Assembly (NCBI GenBank): GCA_003249025.1
Contig: QBMH01000018.1
Location: 7,072-39,263, forward strand
From: Leptolyngbya sp.
GTDB taxonomy: Bacteria; Cyanobacteriota; Cyanobacteriia; Leptolyngbyales; Leptolyngbyaceae
Length of the DNA: 32,192 nucleotides
Direction of reading: 5' to 3'
Shown in pieces: positions 15,421-23,330 of the stretch. Numbering within the stretch: position 1 is the first letter of the stretch; each line of letters begins with the position of its first letter. The position numbers were made by a program, and so were the translations under genes. The notes beneath the pieces are model-generated. The model did not search any database, was not told the origin of the DNA, and saw nothing but the letters and a program-made list of their open reading frames with translations.

Positions 15421-16479
15421 CTATCCTAATCCGGTGCGAAGAATGCCTCGAATGGATTCCCAGTCGCCACTGCGAACACTGCGCGTCATGCCGGAAACAT
15501 TGCAAACACACGTTTGGCAATCCGCATCTCGCAAAACACATTTACCCACCGACTCCCCATTGAAGTTATAGCTATCCACCCGACGCGCCACCACACACTG
15601 AGCCGGATCGGTGATTAGGTGTTCCGGGTTGAACAAAAATTCATTCGTTTTAGGCTGGTTTGCCGGAAACAGATCCCAGCCATAGACCTGAGCCGCTTCC
15701 TCAATCAAGCTTTTAATCACTAAGCGATCGCCCAAGGTCAGTGTATTTGGGTCAGTCACAGTATCAGTGGCGGCTCCCGACACTACAATTCCGCGCAGCT
15801 TGGTAATATTGCCCACTAGCCAATCCACGGTTTCGCGAAAGTGCGGCAGAGAGGGCTTAGTCAACGTCACATGGATATACGCGCCGCGATCGCTCTCGTC
15901 AATGGTTTGAGCAATCCGTGCCGTCATGCCTGTGAGGGATTTGTAGCGCTGCTTGCCAAACAGGTTTTTGGGATCGCGAATAGCGTTGTGATAGTCCGGT
16001 GTTCCATCAATGCTGACAAACCAGGTTACCGATCGCGGCATTGCTGGAAAAGGAATGGTGCCATTAGAAACCACCCACACGACCGGGAACAAATGCGCCG
16101 CTTCTAGAATCAGAGGTTTCGCCAGCAGCGGCTCTCCGCCAACCAAGGTAATGTAGACAATTCCTTGCTGCTTCAATTTTTTAAGCAAGGTCAGAATTTT
16201 GTCATCCTGCGATCGCCGCTCCGAGGTTGCTAGTTCTAAGTAACCCTTGGCGCGATCATGCTGATCCCATTCTGGGGGGTAAACATAGCAATAATTACAC
16301 CCAGCATTGCAGCGATCGGTAATCTCCACCGATGCCCCCAACCGAAACTGTGAACTGCGCTTCAGCTTCATGGCGGCATAGCGAAAGGCACTTTGGCTGG
16401 CAACCTGCACCACGGCAAGCGATCTCTCAACTTTTTCTAAAATAGACAGCCGACGTTGGTAAGGGACAAAAAATTGCAT
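15421..16479 (-). CDS. Radical SAM protein with C-terminal cysteine cluster
   Basis: 352 residues from ATG 16479 (a GTG at 16518 is an alternative; GGAG lies 11 bases before the ATG). The 4Fe-4S site is C57-N-A-G-C61-N-Y-C64, preceded by V-E-I-T-D-R. The SAM-binding G-G-E-P follows in L-V-G-G-E-P-L-L. The C-terminal 60 residues hold C-V-V-A-R-R, G-K-C-V-L-R, D-C-Q-T-C-V-C: at least five cysteines that could bind an auxiliary cluster, as in SPASM/twitch enzymes. Those proteins modify peptides or small molecules, but no peptide precursor is seen next to it. The substrate is unknown. The first 45 residues are basic and helical and may contact a membrane or partner. Confidence 0.85.
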   Translation of the reverse strand: MQFFVPYQRRLSILEKVERSLAVVQVASQSAFRYAAMKLKRSSQFRLGASVEITDRCNAGCNYCYVYPPEWDQHDRAKGYLELATSERRSQDDKILTLLKKLKQQGIVYITLVGGEPLLAKPLILEAAHLFPVVWVVSNGTIPFPAMPRSVTWFVSIDGTPDYHNAIRDPKNLFGKQRYKSLTGMTARIAQTIDESDRGAYIHVTLTKPSLPHFRETVDWLVGNITKLRGIVVSGAATDTVTDPNTLTLGDRLVIKSLIEEAAQVYGWDLFPANQPKTNEFLFNPEHLITDPAQCVVARRVDSYNFNGESVGKCVLRDADCQTCVCNVSGMTRSVRSGDWESIRGILRTGLG

Positions 16480-16843
16480 GATCAGCCCATCTCCTGCATC
16501 TAAATCATTCTGCGCCACACCACTAAACTACTTCAGTTCCAATTGACTATTGCTAATCACCTGAATTAACCCCTGAAATCATTCAGTCATATAACTTTAC
16601 TTTTAAATCTTGAGCGGAAACCGGATTTGTAGCGGTATGAACAGTTTAGAAACTCACTTCAAGTAGGTTAACTATAGTGGCTCTCAACTCCGCACTTTTC
16701 CCTAATTGCTCTGTCCATAGTTTGAGGCGGTTTAGTTTTAGAGCCGCTAAGATGAGCGAATATCCTACGCTCAAATTCTTCTTGTCTTGGCATCACGCTT
16801 CAGATTGTTCAGGCAGATTCTCCTTTATCGAGTTGAGATGCAT
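16480..16843. other. Intergenic region between divergent radical SAM and sigma genes
   Basis: No gene is visible. A good -10 hexamer TATAGT lies at 16673-16678 on the plus strand, but no matching -35 at 16-18 bp was found. It may rely on an activator. A small inverted repeat CTGAA/TTCAG occurs near 16575-16588. The leader from the -10 to the sigma start is about 160 nt. Confidence 0.35.
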
Positions 16844-18064
16844 ATGTCCCCAGAGATGAAACCCTCTAACGCTTCTGTAAGGTTATCTTCCACATTGGGG
16901 GAGGTAGAAGCCCTATCAAATTTGTCTGAAGTTGAGTTGGCGGATTCTCTCACCCCGTTGGTGGAAGGAGATACTTTAGGGGAAGGGAAGATTTTGGAAG
17001 AGTTGGATTTGGCGAACGAGCCGGAACTGGACTCTGATTTGATCATCGATAATTTAATCGATGTGGGCGAGGACGAGATTGCTTCAGCACGCCCTTCAGG
17101 TCATAGTAAGGTGTTGACTGATGATGGGGTGGGCGCATTCTTTAAAGAGATGGCGCGGTATCCATTACTCACTGCGGATGAAGAGTTGGAACTAGCCCAA
17201 CGCATTCAGTTTATGGCAGAGGTGGAAATAGCGCGATCGCGCTTGCTCAACGACTCAGGGCAGGTTCCCAGTAAGGCAACTCTTGCCCAAGAAATGCAGC
17301 TTACCGAGCGCCAACTAGATCACCAGCTTCATCGCAGTCGGGTTGCTAAGCGCACCATGATTCGCTCCAATCTTCGCTTAGTCGTATCTATTGCAAAACG
17401 CTATCTCAATCGCGGTGTTCCCTTTCTCGATTTGATTCAAGAAGGTGCCCTTGGTCTGAATCGCGCTACTGAAAAGTTTGACCCCGAAAAGGGCTATAAG
17501 TTTTCGACCTATGCCTATTGGTGGATTCGGCAAGGTATTACCCGAACGATCGCCAATGATTCCCGGATTATTCGCCTGCCGATTCACATTGTCGAAAAGT
17601 TGAATAAGCTGAAGGCAATTCAGCGAGATTTAAAGCGTTCTTTAAATCGGAATCCCACTGAAACAGAACTGGCGCAGGCGTTGGATGTGACCCCAGATCA
17701 ACTGCAAAATTTGCATCAGGTGCATCGGCGATCGCTTTCACTCAACTATCGCATTGGCAAAGATGAAGACACTGAGCTAGTGGATTTGCTGGAAGATTCC
17801 GACACGCGATCGCCCGAATCCCAAATTAGCGAAACTATGCTCCGCCAAGACATTTGGGAAGTGTTAGGCAATGTCCTCACCGAACGCGAAAAAGACATCA
17901 TTTCCCTACGCTATGGCTTAAGCTCTAGCAAACCCTGCACCCTAGAAGAAGTAGGCGGTTTGTTCAACCTCTCACGAGAGCGTGTGCGCCAGATTCAAAG
18001 CAAGGCAATGCGAAAACTGCGTCGTCCTCAAGTCGCCGAAAAGCTGAAGGGCTGGTTGGGGTGA
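16844..18064 (+). CDS. Group 2 (non-essential RpoD-like) sigma factor
   Basis: About 406 residues from ATG 16844; ATG 16838 is nearly as good. Residues 1-100 are acidic and variable. Region 1.2-2 runs from G-A-F-F-K-E-M-A-R-Y-P-L-L-T through N-L-R-L-V-V-S-I-A-K-R-Y and F-L-D-L-I-Q-E-G to Y-A-Y-W-W-I-R-Q-G-I-T-R. Region 3 covers I-H-I-V-E-K-L-N-K. Region 4 has L-T-E-R-E-K-D-I-I-S-L-R-Y-G-L and the helix-turn-helix T-L-E-E-V-G-G-L-F-N-L-S-R-E-R-V-R-Q-I. All promoter-binding parts are intact. Length and acidic N-terminus resemble the SigC subgroup, linked in cyanobacteria to stationary phase and heat or nitrogen responses; I am not sure of the subgroup. Confidence 0.92.
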   Translation: MSPEMKPSNASVRLSSTLGEVEALSNLSEVELADSLTPLVEGDTLGEGKILEELDLANEPELDSDLIIDNLIDVGEDEIASARPSGHSKVLTDDGVGAFFKEMARYPLLTADEELELAQRIQFMAEVEIARSRLLNDSGQVPSKATLAQEMQLTERQLDHQLHRSRVAKRTMIRSNLRLVVSIAKRYLNRGVPFLDLIQEGALGLNRATEKFDPEKGYKFSTYAYWWIRQGITRTIANDSRIIRLPIHIVEKLNKLKAIQRDLKRSLNRNPTETELAQALDVTPDQLQNLHQVHRRSLSLNYRIGKDEDTELVDLLEDSDTRSPESQISETMLRQDIWEVLGNVLTEREKDIISLRYGLSSSKPCTLEEVGGLFNLSRERVRQIQSKAMRKLRRPQVAEKLKGWLG

Positions 18065-18480
18065 AGGGCGATCGCGTTCTTCCTCATTATTGCTCAGCTA
18101 AAAACAAGATGTAGAGACGACTGTTAGATTTGGCGCTTGAGGGTTTAGAGCGTTCTCTCACAGCGAATTTTCTGATGCGACGCGGAATCAATATTTAGAC
18201 TGACCACAGTCCCTTCATGTGTCAATGCGTAAGTCCTAAAGTCCATGTATTCCAACAAAAAACCGACAGTCTCGTAAGAAACCTGCCGGCTAGTCGTGTG
18301 TTCCCTGTTGATGACTCGGCTATAAAAGTTGAGTCCTCATTAGTATGTCTTTGGAAGTAGGAAGGAGAAGCGATCGCGATCATCTTCCTGTGTGATCATT
18401 ATCACAATCTAAACTACGCGGCTGGTCGGTGAATCGTGAAAACATCAATTATTCTTCTTACACATCTTGGGTCTTAGACC
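18065..18480. other. Gene-free zone after the sigma factor
   Basis: No reading frame of note. It holds a HIP1 octamer near the start and another at about 18370, the perfect CRP-type site at 18391-18406, and a short palindrome GGTCT-T-AGACC at 18470-18480. No clear terminator follows the sigma gene. A non-coding RNA transcribed from here is possible but nothing proves it. Confidence 0.45.
18391..18406. promoter_or_regulatory. Perfect CRP/SyCRP1-type binding site
   Basis: TGTGA (18391-18395), six bases, TCACA (18402-18406). This matches the cAMP receptor protein consensus, which cyanobacterial SyCRP1 shares. No intact gene starts nearby: the sigma gene ends 327 bp upstream and the transporter remnant and the alpha/beta hydrolase gene read toward it. 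Confidence 0.6.
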
Positions 18481-18639
18481 TTAATCGGGAATTGAGATCG
18501 CCACCCCAACTAATAACACGAGTGCCCCCAGTAACATAGTAGCTCCGGGAATCTCCGTAAACAGCAGGTATCCCAGGATGCTTGCAAAGATAGGCTCTAG
18601 CAGAATGATCAGCGCGAGTGAAGTAGGTGAGGATATGTC
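18481..18639 (-). pseudogene. EamA/DMT-family transporter remnant (C-terminal end)
   Basis: The minus strand reads 52 residues ending in a proper stop at 18481-18483. They include L-I-I-L-L-E-P-I-F-A-S-I-L-G-Y, then T-E-I-P-G-A, then L-L-G-A-L-V-L-L-V-G-V-A-I-S. This is the last two helices of an EamA/RhaT-type drug/metabolite exporter, normally about 300 residues. Upstream the frame runs into a stop within about 45 bases, and no further match is seen. It is a decayed or deleted gene. Confidence 0.75.
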
Positions 18640-18887
18640 TACACCCTTAATCCATAACCGTAATATACGAAATCAAGTTACCTCAAACTATCTTCCTTGC
18701 GAGAGAACGTGGCTCTGCTTAAAAGAGTAAAATGCTTAATTTGGCGATCGCTGCCTCAAGATCTGCCTGGGAAAGTTAGTGAAGCTTTCAGACATGCCAC
18801 GCCATTGATGATTAAGGTCATCCACTTGGCTTTTTTAACCAACTCCCGCCGTTGTTCATGCAAAAGGCTCATCAGATCGCCCCTCGC

Positions 18888-18920
18888 CGTAGGTTAGGTT
18901 GACCATCAGGAAACCCAACG
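18888..18920. repeat. Dispersed cyanobacterial intergenic palindrome (degenerate)
   Basis: CGTAGGTTAGGTTGA...AAACCCAACG: left arm and right arm form an imperfect hairpin of the type 'GTTGGGTTTC...AACCCAACCTACG' that is scattered between genes in many cyanobacteria. The match is from memory of that element. It lies among decayed sequence. Confidence 0.5.
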
Positions 18921-18973
18921 CCCTAGATTGGGGAGCAGGAGATAAGACTGTGGAATTAGGCTGAAGATTAAAG

Positions 18974-19924
18974 CTATGGGTTCGTGTCAGCGATCGCGTG
19001 ATCTAAAATCCACTTTTGCAGAATTGGGTTGACTATCTCTGGCGATTCATCTTGAGGGCAGTGACCTAGCCCTTCTAATGCAATAAACTGCTCCACACAG
19101 GCATATTTGGCAAATTCTTGCCCCAGGGAGATCGGTTCCCACGGGTCAGCGCTTCCCCATAAAATTAGAGCGGGACAGGGTAAAACTTCGAGTAAATCTT
19201 CAGGCAATGGTCCTTGCGAATAGCCTGTAAACGCAAGAAACACATCTGCTGCACCCTTATCTTTTGCTGGAGCCATCAGGATATCAATCAGTTCATCGGT
19301 GACGGCTTCTGGGTGAGCATAGGCTTGGAGCAAAATCTTACGCACGGTTTTAGGCTGGGCGACTTGCCGGAAAAATGCCCGCCCGATCGCTCGTTTTTTT
19401 AACACTTGCTGCAAAATTGGGGTGCCCATGCGCTTAAACCAAGGTTGGGTCGCACGGCGGCGATCGTGGAGTAGCCGTAAGGAGCAATTGAGCAACGCTA
19501 CGGCACGCACCCAGTCAGGATGATCAACCGCTGACTGCATGGCGGCAATACACCCAATCGAATTGCCAATTAGAAAAGCAGGCTCACCCACCACTTCACG
19601 ACAAAAATCAGCAATCTGTTCGCCCCAGGTTTCAAACGTGTATTCCACTTGCTCTCCAGCTTTGAATACTCCGGGTGTCGGCTTATCTGATCCACCAAAG
19701 CCAATTAAATCGATCGCAAACACTCGTCCTACCGTTGCCAACGCTGAGATGTTTTTGCGCCAGTGTCCCAAGGATGCCCCAAACCCGTGAATCAGAACGA
19801 TCGCGGGTCCGCTGTCGCCCTCAGTTTGGTAGCGAATGGAAAACCCCTGCCAATTCCAACGGTGAAGTTGAACAGTGGAAAGCTCCGCCGAGGAAATGGT
19901 TAAAGGTTCGTTAATATTCTTCAT
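18974..19924 (-). CDS. Alpha/beta-fold hydrolase (pheophytinase-like group)
   Basis: 316 residues of the alpha/beta hydrolase fold. The oxyanion region is H46-G-F-G, the nucleophile S122 lies in G-N-S-I-G, and D260 (G-S-A-D-P-W) and H288 (G-L-G-H-C-P-Q-D-E) complete the triad. The lid region (about 150-210) is basic. The overall pattern resembles cyanobacterial and plant esterases related to pheophytinase, which removes phytol from pheophytin, but the same fold serves many other esterases and the substrate is not proven. There is no signal peptide. The gene stands alone, divergent from the first sucrose-phosphate-synthase-like gene. Confidence 0.85.
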   Translation of the reverse strand: MKNINEPLTISSAELSTVQLHRWNWQGFSIRYQTEGDSGPAIVLIHGFGASLGHWRKNISALATVGRVFAIDLIGFGGSDKPTPGVFKAGEQVEYTFETWGEQIADFCREVVGEPAFLIGNSIGCIAAMQSAVDHPDWVRAVALLNCSLRLLHDRRRATQPWFKRMGTPILQQVLKKRAIGRAFFRQVAQPKTVRKILLQAYAHPEAVTDELIDILMAPAKDKGAADVFLAFTGYSQGPLPEDLLEVLPCPALILWGSADPWEPISLGQEFAKYACVEQFIALEGLGHCPQDESPEIVNPILQKWILDHAIADTNP

Positions 19925-20321
19925 TCAATTCTTATTTAGCCTCTGGCACCAAGCTACTGCGCCATTGTAGGCGTATGGCAGTTGGCTCTGAATGTCAACT
20001 AAACGTCAATATTCTTTTGAAGTGGTACACTCTATTCACTCAGATTGTAACAATCTTGTTAAGAAGTGTGTGAATCATTTGCTTTTTTCCTAGATTTGCT
20101 CTTTCTTTGGATTTATGTCTATGGAGGGTTGATCAACCCTAATTGCAGGGAGTAGTTTGTCTAACAGGATAGAAATCGCACTGCGTATTCAGAGACATCT
20201 TGCAAACCGGGCAGCGATCGCGCAAGTGCCATTGTGGCAACGCTATTTTTCTCAAGTATCTGTAGCGTTAGTTTGTCTCTATTCAGAATGAACCAACTGT
20301 TTGAAGTGATGAGGTAAAAGT
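19925..20321. other. Divergent intergenic region before the first SPS-like gene
   Basis: No gene seen. It contains a small palindrome GATTGT-A-ACAATC near 20044-20056, and an inverted repeat AACGCTA (20239-20245) / TAGCGTT (20263-20269) that could fold in the mRNA leader. A nine-codon reading frame (ATG at 20289) ends seven bases before the SPS-like ATG; its translation is unproven. A TG-G-TACACT element at 20023-20031 is a weak -10. Confidence 0.35.
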
Positions 20322-21773
20322 ATGGTGAGTCTCAACGTTAAACCAAGTGTCTCAGTCTCGGCTCCAAAAGCAGCTAGACCCATTGGTTTCTCTCGCCCAC
20401 AGGTTCCCGGTCGTCAGGCAATTGCATTGATTTCTGATCATGGAGATCCGGCGGCAGATATTGGCAAGGAAGCAGCAGGCGGGCAAAATGTTTACGTTCG
20501 CCAGGTTGGGGAAGCGTTGGCAAAGCTGGGTTGGCAGGTCGATATGTTTACCCGTAAGACGAAAGCAGACGATCCAACGATTGTTCAGCATTCGACCCAT
20601 TGCCGTACGATTCGGCTCGTGGCGGGTCCACAAGATTTCATTCCTCGTGACGAGCTTTTTAGCTACATGCCGGAATTTGTGGAAGCATTTCAAGCGTTTC
20701 AAGCAAAAGAAGGCACCAACTATCCATTGATTCATACAAACTATTGGATGTCTGCCTGGGTAGGCTTGCAACTGAAGCAACGAAGCAATATCCAACTTGT
20801 GCATACCTACCATTCTTTGGGTGCGGTCAAATATCAAGCGGTGCCCCTGCGTCCTGCGATCGCCGACACTCGCTTGAGCATCGAACAAGAGGTATTAGAG
20901 AAGGCAAATTGTATTGTGGCAACCAGTCCTCAAGAAGAAGAGACTCTGCGATCGCTGGTATCCCAAGCAGGCTGCATCGAAGTGATTCCCTGTGGCACCG
21001 ATATTGATAATTTCCATTCCATTCCTAAAGCAGATGCTCGTGATCAGCTTGGCTTAGGGCAGGATGAAGCGATCGTGCTGTATGTGGGGCGGTTTGATCC
21101 CCGTAAAGGCATCGATACTCTTGTGAAGGCTTGTGCAAGGCTAAAAGAAGGGGTGAACTGTCGAGTGTTAGGGGTTGATGGAACCTGTCTGGTTCCTACC
21201 CCCTACGCCCTCAACCCAGCCAAGCTGAAGTTGGTGATTGTGGGCGGTAGCGATCCTGATCAGGCAGATGGACAGGAACGGCAGCGAATTGAAGCCAAAG
21301 TGCGGGAATTAGGGCTGGCGGATCAAACGCAGTTTGTGGGACGTGTTGGACATGATTTGCTGCCGTTGTACTACACGGCTGCGGATGTGTGCGTGATTCC
21401 GAGTCACTATGAACCGTTTGGGCTGGTGGCGATCGAAGCAATGGCGTGTGGGACTCCAGTGATTGCTTCAGATGTAGGTGGCTTGAAATTTACAGTGGTT
21501 CCAGAAGAAACGGGCTTGCTGGTGCCACCCAAAGATGTAGATGCGTTCGCCAATGCGATCGATCGCATTTTGAGCCAAGAGCTTTGGGCTAAAAAATTAC
21601 GGAGACAGGCATCGATTCGGGTTCAGCAAAACTTTAGCTGGTCAGGAGTTGCCGCTCACTTGAGCAATTTATATCGTAATCTCTTAGCTCAGTCGATTTC
21701 TCATGAAGGGCTGTGGCAACCGACGAGTCAGCGGCTTTCTGCCCCGGCAGCTACGATGACAAAAGCATCTTAG
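20322..21773 (+). CDS. Sucrose-phosphate-synthase-like GT4 glycosyltransferase with an insertion
   Basis: 483 residues. The GT-B fold is seen from A-L-I-S-D-H-G-D-P, then G-G-Q-N-V-Y-V-R-Q-V-G-E-A-L (donor loop), then V-H-T-Y-H-S-L-G-A-V-K-Y, to the UDP-glucose site V-G-R-F-D-P-R-K-G and E-P-F-G-L-V-A-I-E-A. This matches cyanobacterial sucrose-phosphate synthases, which lack the phosphatase domain. The product would be sucrose-6-phosphate, used as an osmolyte or carbon carrier. The paralogue at 27684-28958 aligns throughout, but this copy carries about 20 extra residues at about 274-298, next to the donor-binding domain, encoded by a palindromic element. It also has 30 extra residues at each end. 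GAGG before the ATG supports the start. Confidence 0.87.
   Translation: MVSLNVKPSVSVSAPKAARPIGFSRPQVPGRQAIALISDHGDPAADIGKEAAGGQNVYVRQVGEALAKLGWQVDMFTRKTKADDPTIVQHSTHCRTIRLVAGPQDFIPRDELFSYMPEFVEAFQAFQAKEGTNYPLIHTNYWMSAWVGLQLKQRSNIQLVHTYHSLGAVKYQAVPLRPAIADTRLSIEQEVLEKANCIVATSPQEEETLRSLVSQAGCIEVIPCGTDIDNFHSIPKADARDQLGLGQDEAIVLYVGRFDPRKGIDTLVKACARLKEGVNCRVLGVDGTCLVPTPYALNPAKLKLVIVGGSDPDQADGQERQRIEAKVRELGLADQTQFVGRVGHDLLPLYYTAADVCVIPSHYEPFGLVAIEAMACGTPVIASDVGGLKFTVVPEETGLLVPPKDVDAFANAIDRILSQELWAKKLRRQASIRVQQNFSWSGVAAHLSNLYRNLLAQSISHEGLWQPTSQRLSAPAATMTKAS
21161..21208 (+). repeat. Palindromic element inside the SPS-like coding sequence
   Basis: Core arms GGAACC (21180-21185) and GGTTCC (21191-21196) flank a five-base loop. 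The match extends outward imperfectly (GTTAGGGG on the left, CCCCCTACG on the right). The encoded peptide is absent from the paralogue, and the reading frame stays open. Confidence 0.7.
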
Positions 21774-21790
21774 GGCTACTCTTTCCATAA

Positions 21791-22480
21791 CTATTTTTTC
21801 CACAATGTAATGCCGCCTAATAGTCCAGAGACATTTGGCACTACTTTGACTATGGGCGGTAATTCTATGGTGATAAATTTGGTGTTTCCACCTCCTAGAT
21901 AAAGGGTGTCGAAGTTAAAGAGATGTTGTAAGGTCGCGATCGCTTTTTGCAGGCGATCGTTCCACCGTTTTTTACCGATTCGGTCTAGGGCTGCTCGTCC
22001 CAACTGCTGTTCATAGGTTTCTCCTTTACGAAAGGGATGGTGTCCCATTTCTAAATTAGGCACCAACTGACCGTTGAGGAATAACGCAGACCCAAACCCG
22101 GTTCCCAAGGTGACGACGAGTTCTACCCCAACCCCGGCGATCGCGCCCAAGCCCTGCATATCTGCATCATTAATCGCACGAGTGGGTTTTCCAAGGGCAT
22201 CCGCGAGGGCAGTGGCAAGATCAAAATTAATCCATTCAGGCGTAAGATTTACCGCTGTTTCGGTAATGCCGTTTCGCACCACACCTGGAAATCCCACTGA
22301 AACGCGATCGAATTCTTTAGTGGCAGCTAATTCCTTAACCATGCTAATCACCACGGTTGGGGTGGGAATTTGAGGCGTGTCTCTGCGATCTCGTTCCGTT
22401 AGCGGCATCCCTTCTTCATCCAGCACCATTACTTTGATGCCGCTGCCACCAATATCTACTGAGAGTGTTTGCTTACCCAT
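21791..22480 (-). CDS. ROK-family sugar kinase (glucokinase / polyphosphate-glucokinase type)
   Basis: 229 residues, shorter than many ROK kinases. The phosphate-binding start is V-D-I-G-G-S-G-I-K. The catalytic Asp lies in N-D-A-D-M-Q-G, and T-L-G-T-G-F-G-S-A-L carries the second phosphate loop. G-H-H-P-F is present where ROK enzymes bind sugar, but the CxCGxxGC zinc motif of repressor-type ROK proteins is absent. Such short proteins in cyanobacteria are often annotated as polyphosphate glucokinase. It would make glucose-6-phosphate, feeding glycogen and sucrose synthesis. It is convergent with the SPS-like gene, 17 bp apart, and lies 133 bp downstream of the McdB candidate. Confidence 0.87.
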   Translation of the reverse strand: MGKQTLSVDIGGSGIKVMVLDEEGMPLTERDRRDTPQIPTPTVVISMVKELAATKEFDRVSVGFPGVVRNGITETAVNLTPEWINFDLATALADALGKPTRAINDADMQGLGAIAGVGVELVVTLGTGFGSALFLNGQLVPNLEMGHHPFRKGETYEQQLGRAALDRIGKKRWNDRLQKAIATLQHLFNFDTLYLGGGNTKFITIELPPIVKVVPNVSGLLGGITLWKK

Positions 22481-22613
22481 TCGATTCAGTCGATTTTCAA
22501 GAGTTTAGTAATCTATGTTTCATGATGCTGTCGCGGCTCAATAGCACCCTCCCAAACCATCGCATGGATGTCAAAGGATTTCTAGAGACTTTCTAACTTT
22601 TTTAGGAGTGCTT

Positions 22614-23330
22614 CTAATCAACCCACCCCAGATCCTGGTCAGATAAGTGCCCCGGAGAATTACCCGCTGGAAAGACTGGATGTGCCAAAGACTGTTGCTG
22701 CCGTCGCAAGAACTCCTGATGGGTTGAGGTTGCAGATGCCAAAGTACTCTTCTTGGGTTCAGCCGGAACAATCGGCGAGGGTTCTGGCAAGGATTTTTTG
22801 GGAGGAGCGGCGACTCCCCTAAGATTCGTTTCAGGGATTGCCACAGCCTGTTGTTTTACAGCCAGATCTTGCTTCAGTTGAGAATTGACTTCGACGAGCT
22901 GCAAGATGGTTTGTTTGGCTTCGCTGAGTTCAATTTCTAGCTGTTGATTGCGCTTTTCGGCTTTTGCTAGAGTTGGGTGTAGTTTTTTAGAAGCGGTTAT
23001 CTGATCTTCAAGCCCAGCTTTGAGATCCGCGACTTGCTGATTTAAATCAGTTATTTGCTTAGCGGCTGTTTCCAATTCGGCTTTCAGGCTAGTAACTTCT
23101 ACCGCGATCGCCGTCACTTTTTCTTTAGAAACCGTATCTTTAGAAGCACTAGACGGCGGGGTTGCAGCAGTCTGTGATCCTGTAGTTGTGCTTCTACGTT
23201 TTGAAGCGGGTTTGGATTGAGTCGTGTTAGACGTAGCATCCACTTGAGCGGTTGAAGCGGGTGCTGACTCTGTTTCAACTGGCTTTTGTGCTTCTTCACG
23301 CAACATATCTGACAATCGTTTTCTGACCAT
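22614..23330 (-). CDS. mcdB: McdB-like carboxysome-positioning adaptor (candidate)
   Basis: 238 residues. The ATG at 23330 shares one base with the stop of the ParA gene (TAATG), and GGAG lies seven bases upstream. The N-terminus [11 protein letters not shown] is basic. A Ser/Thr/Pro-rich stretch follows (about 20-70), then a long coiled coil (about 75-165, E-V-T-S-L-K-A-E-L-E-T and similar heptads). After a Pro-rich linker and a Q-rich patch (F-L-R-R-Q-Q-Q-S-L), the protein ends D-L-G-W-V-D, with W236 two residues from the end. McdB proteins are disordered, coiled-coil-bearing partners of McdA with an invariant tryptophan near the C-terminus. All these traits agree. The function is inferred from architecture. 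Confidence 0.6.
   Translation of the reverse strand: MVRKRLSDMLREEAQKPVETESAPASTAQVDATSNTTQSKPASKRRSTTTGSQTAATPPSSASKDTVSKEKVTAIAVEVTSLKAELETAAKQITDLNQQVADLKAGLEDQITASKKLHPTLAKAEKRNQQLEIELSEAKQTILQLVEVNSQLKQDLAVKQQAVAIPETNLRGVAAPPKKSLPEPSPIVPAEPKKSTLASATSTHQEFLRRQQQSLAHPVFPAGNSPGHLSDQDLGWVD

Noticed and set aside
18697-18897. A 66-codon open frame in the decay zone
   Set aside because: No ribosome site, no known motif, ends in a dispersed repeat; probably chance.
20352-20888. A 178-codon frame antisense to the first SPS-like gene
   Set aside because: It mirrors a conserved glycosyltransferase sequence and has no recognisable domain.
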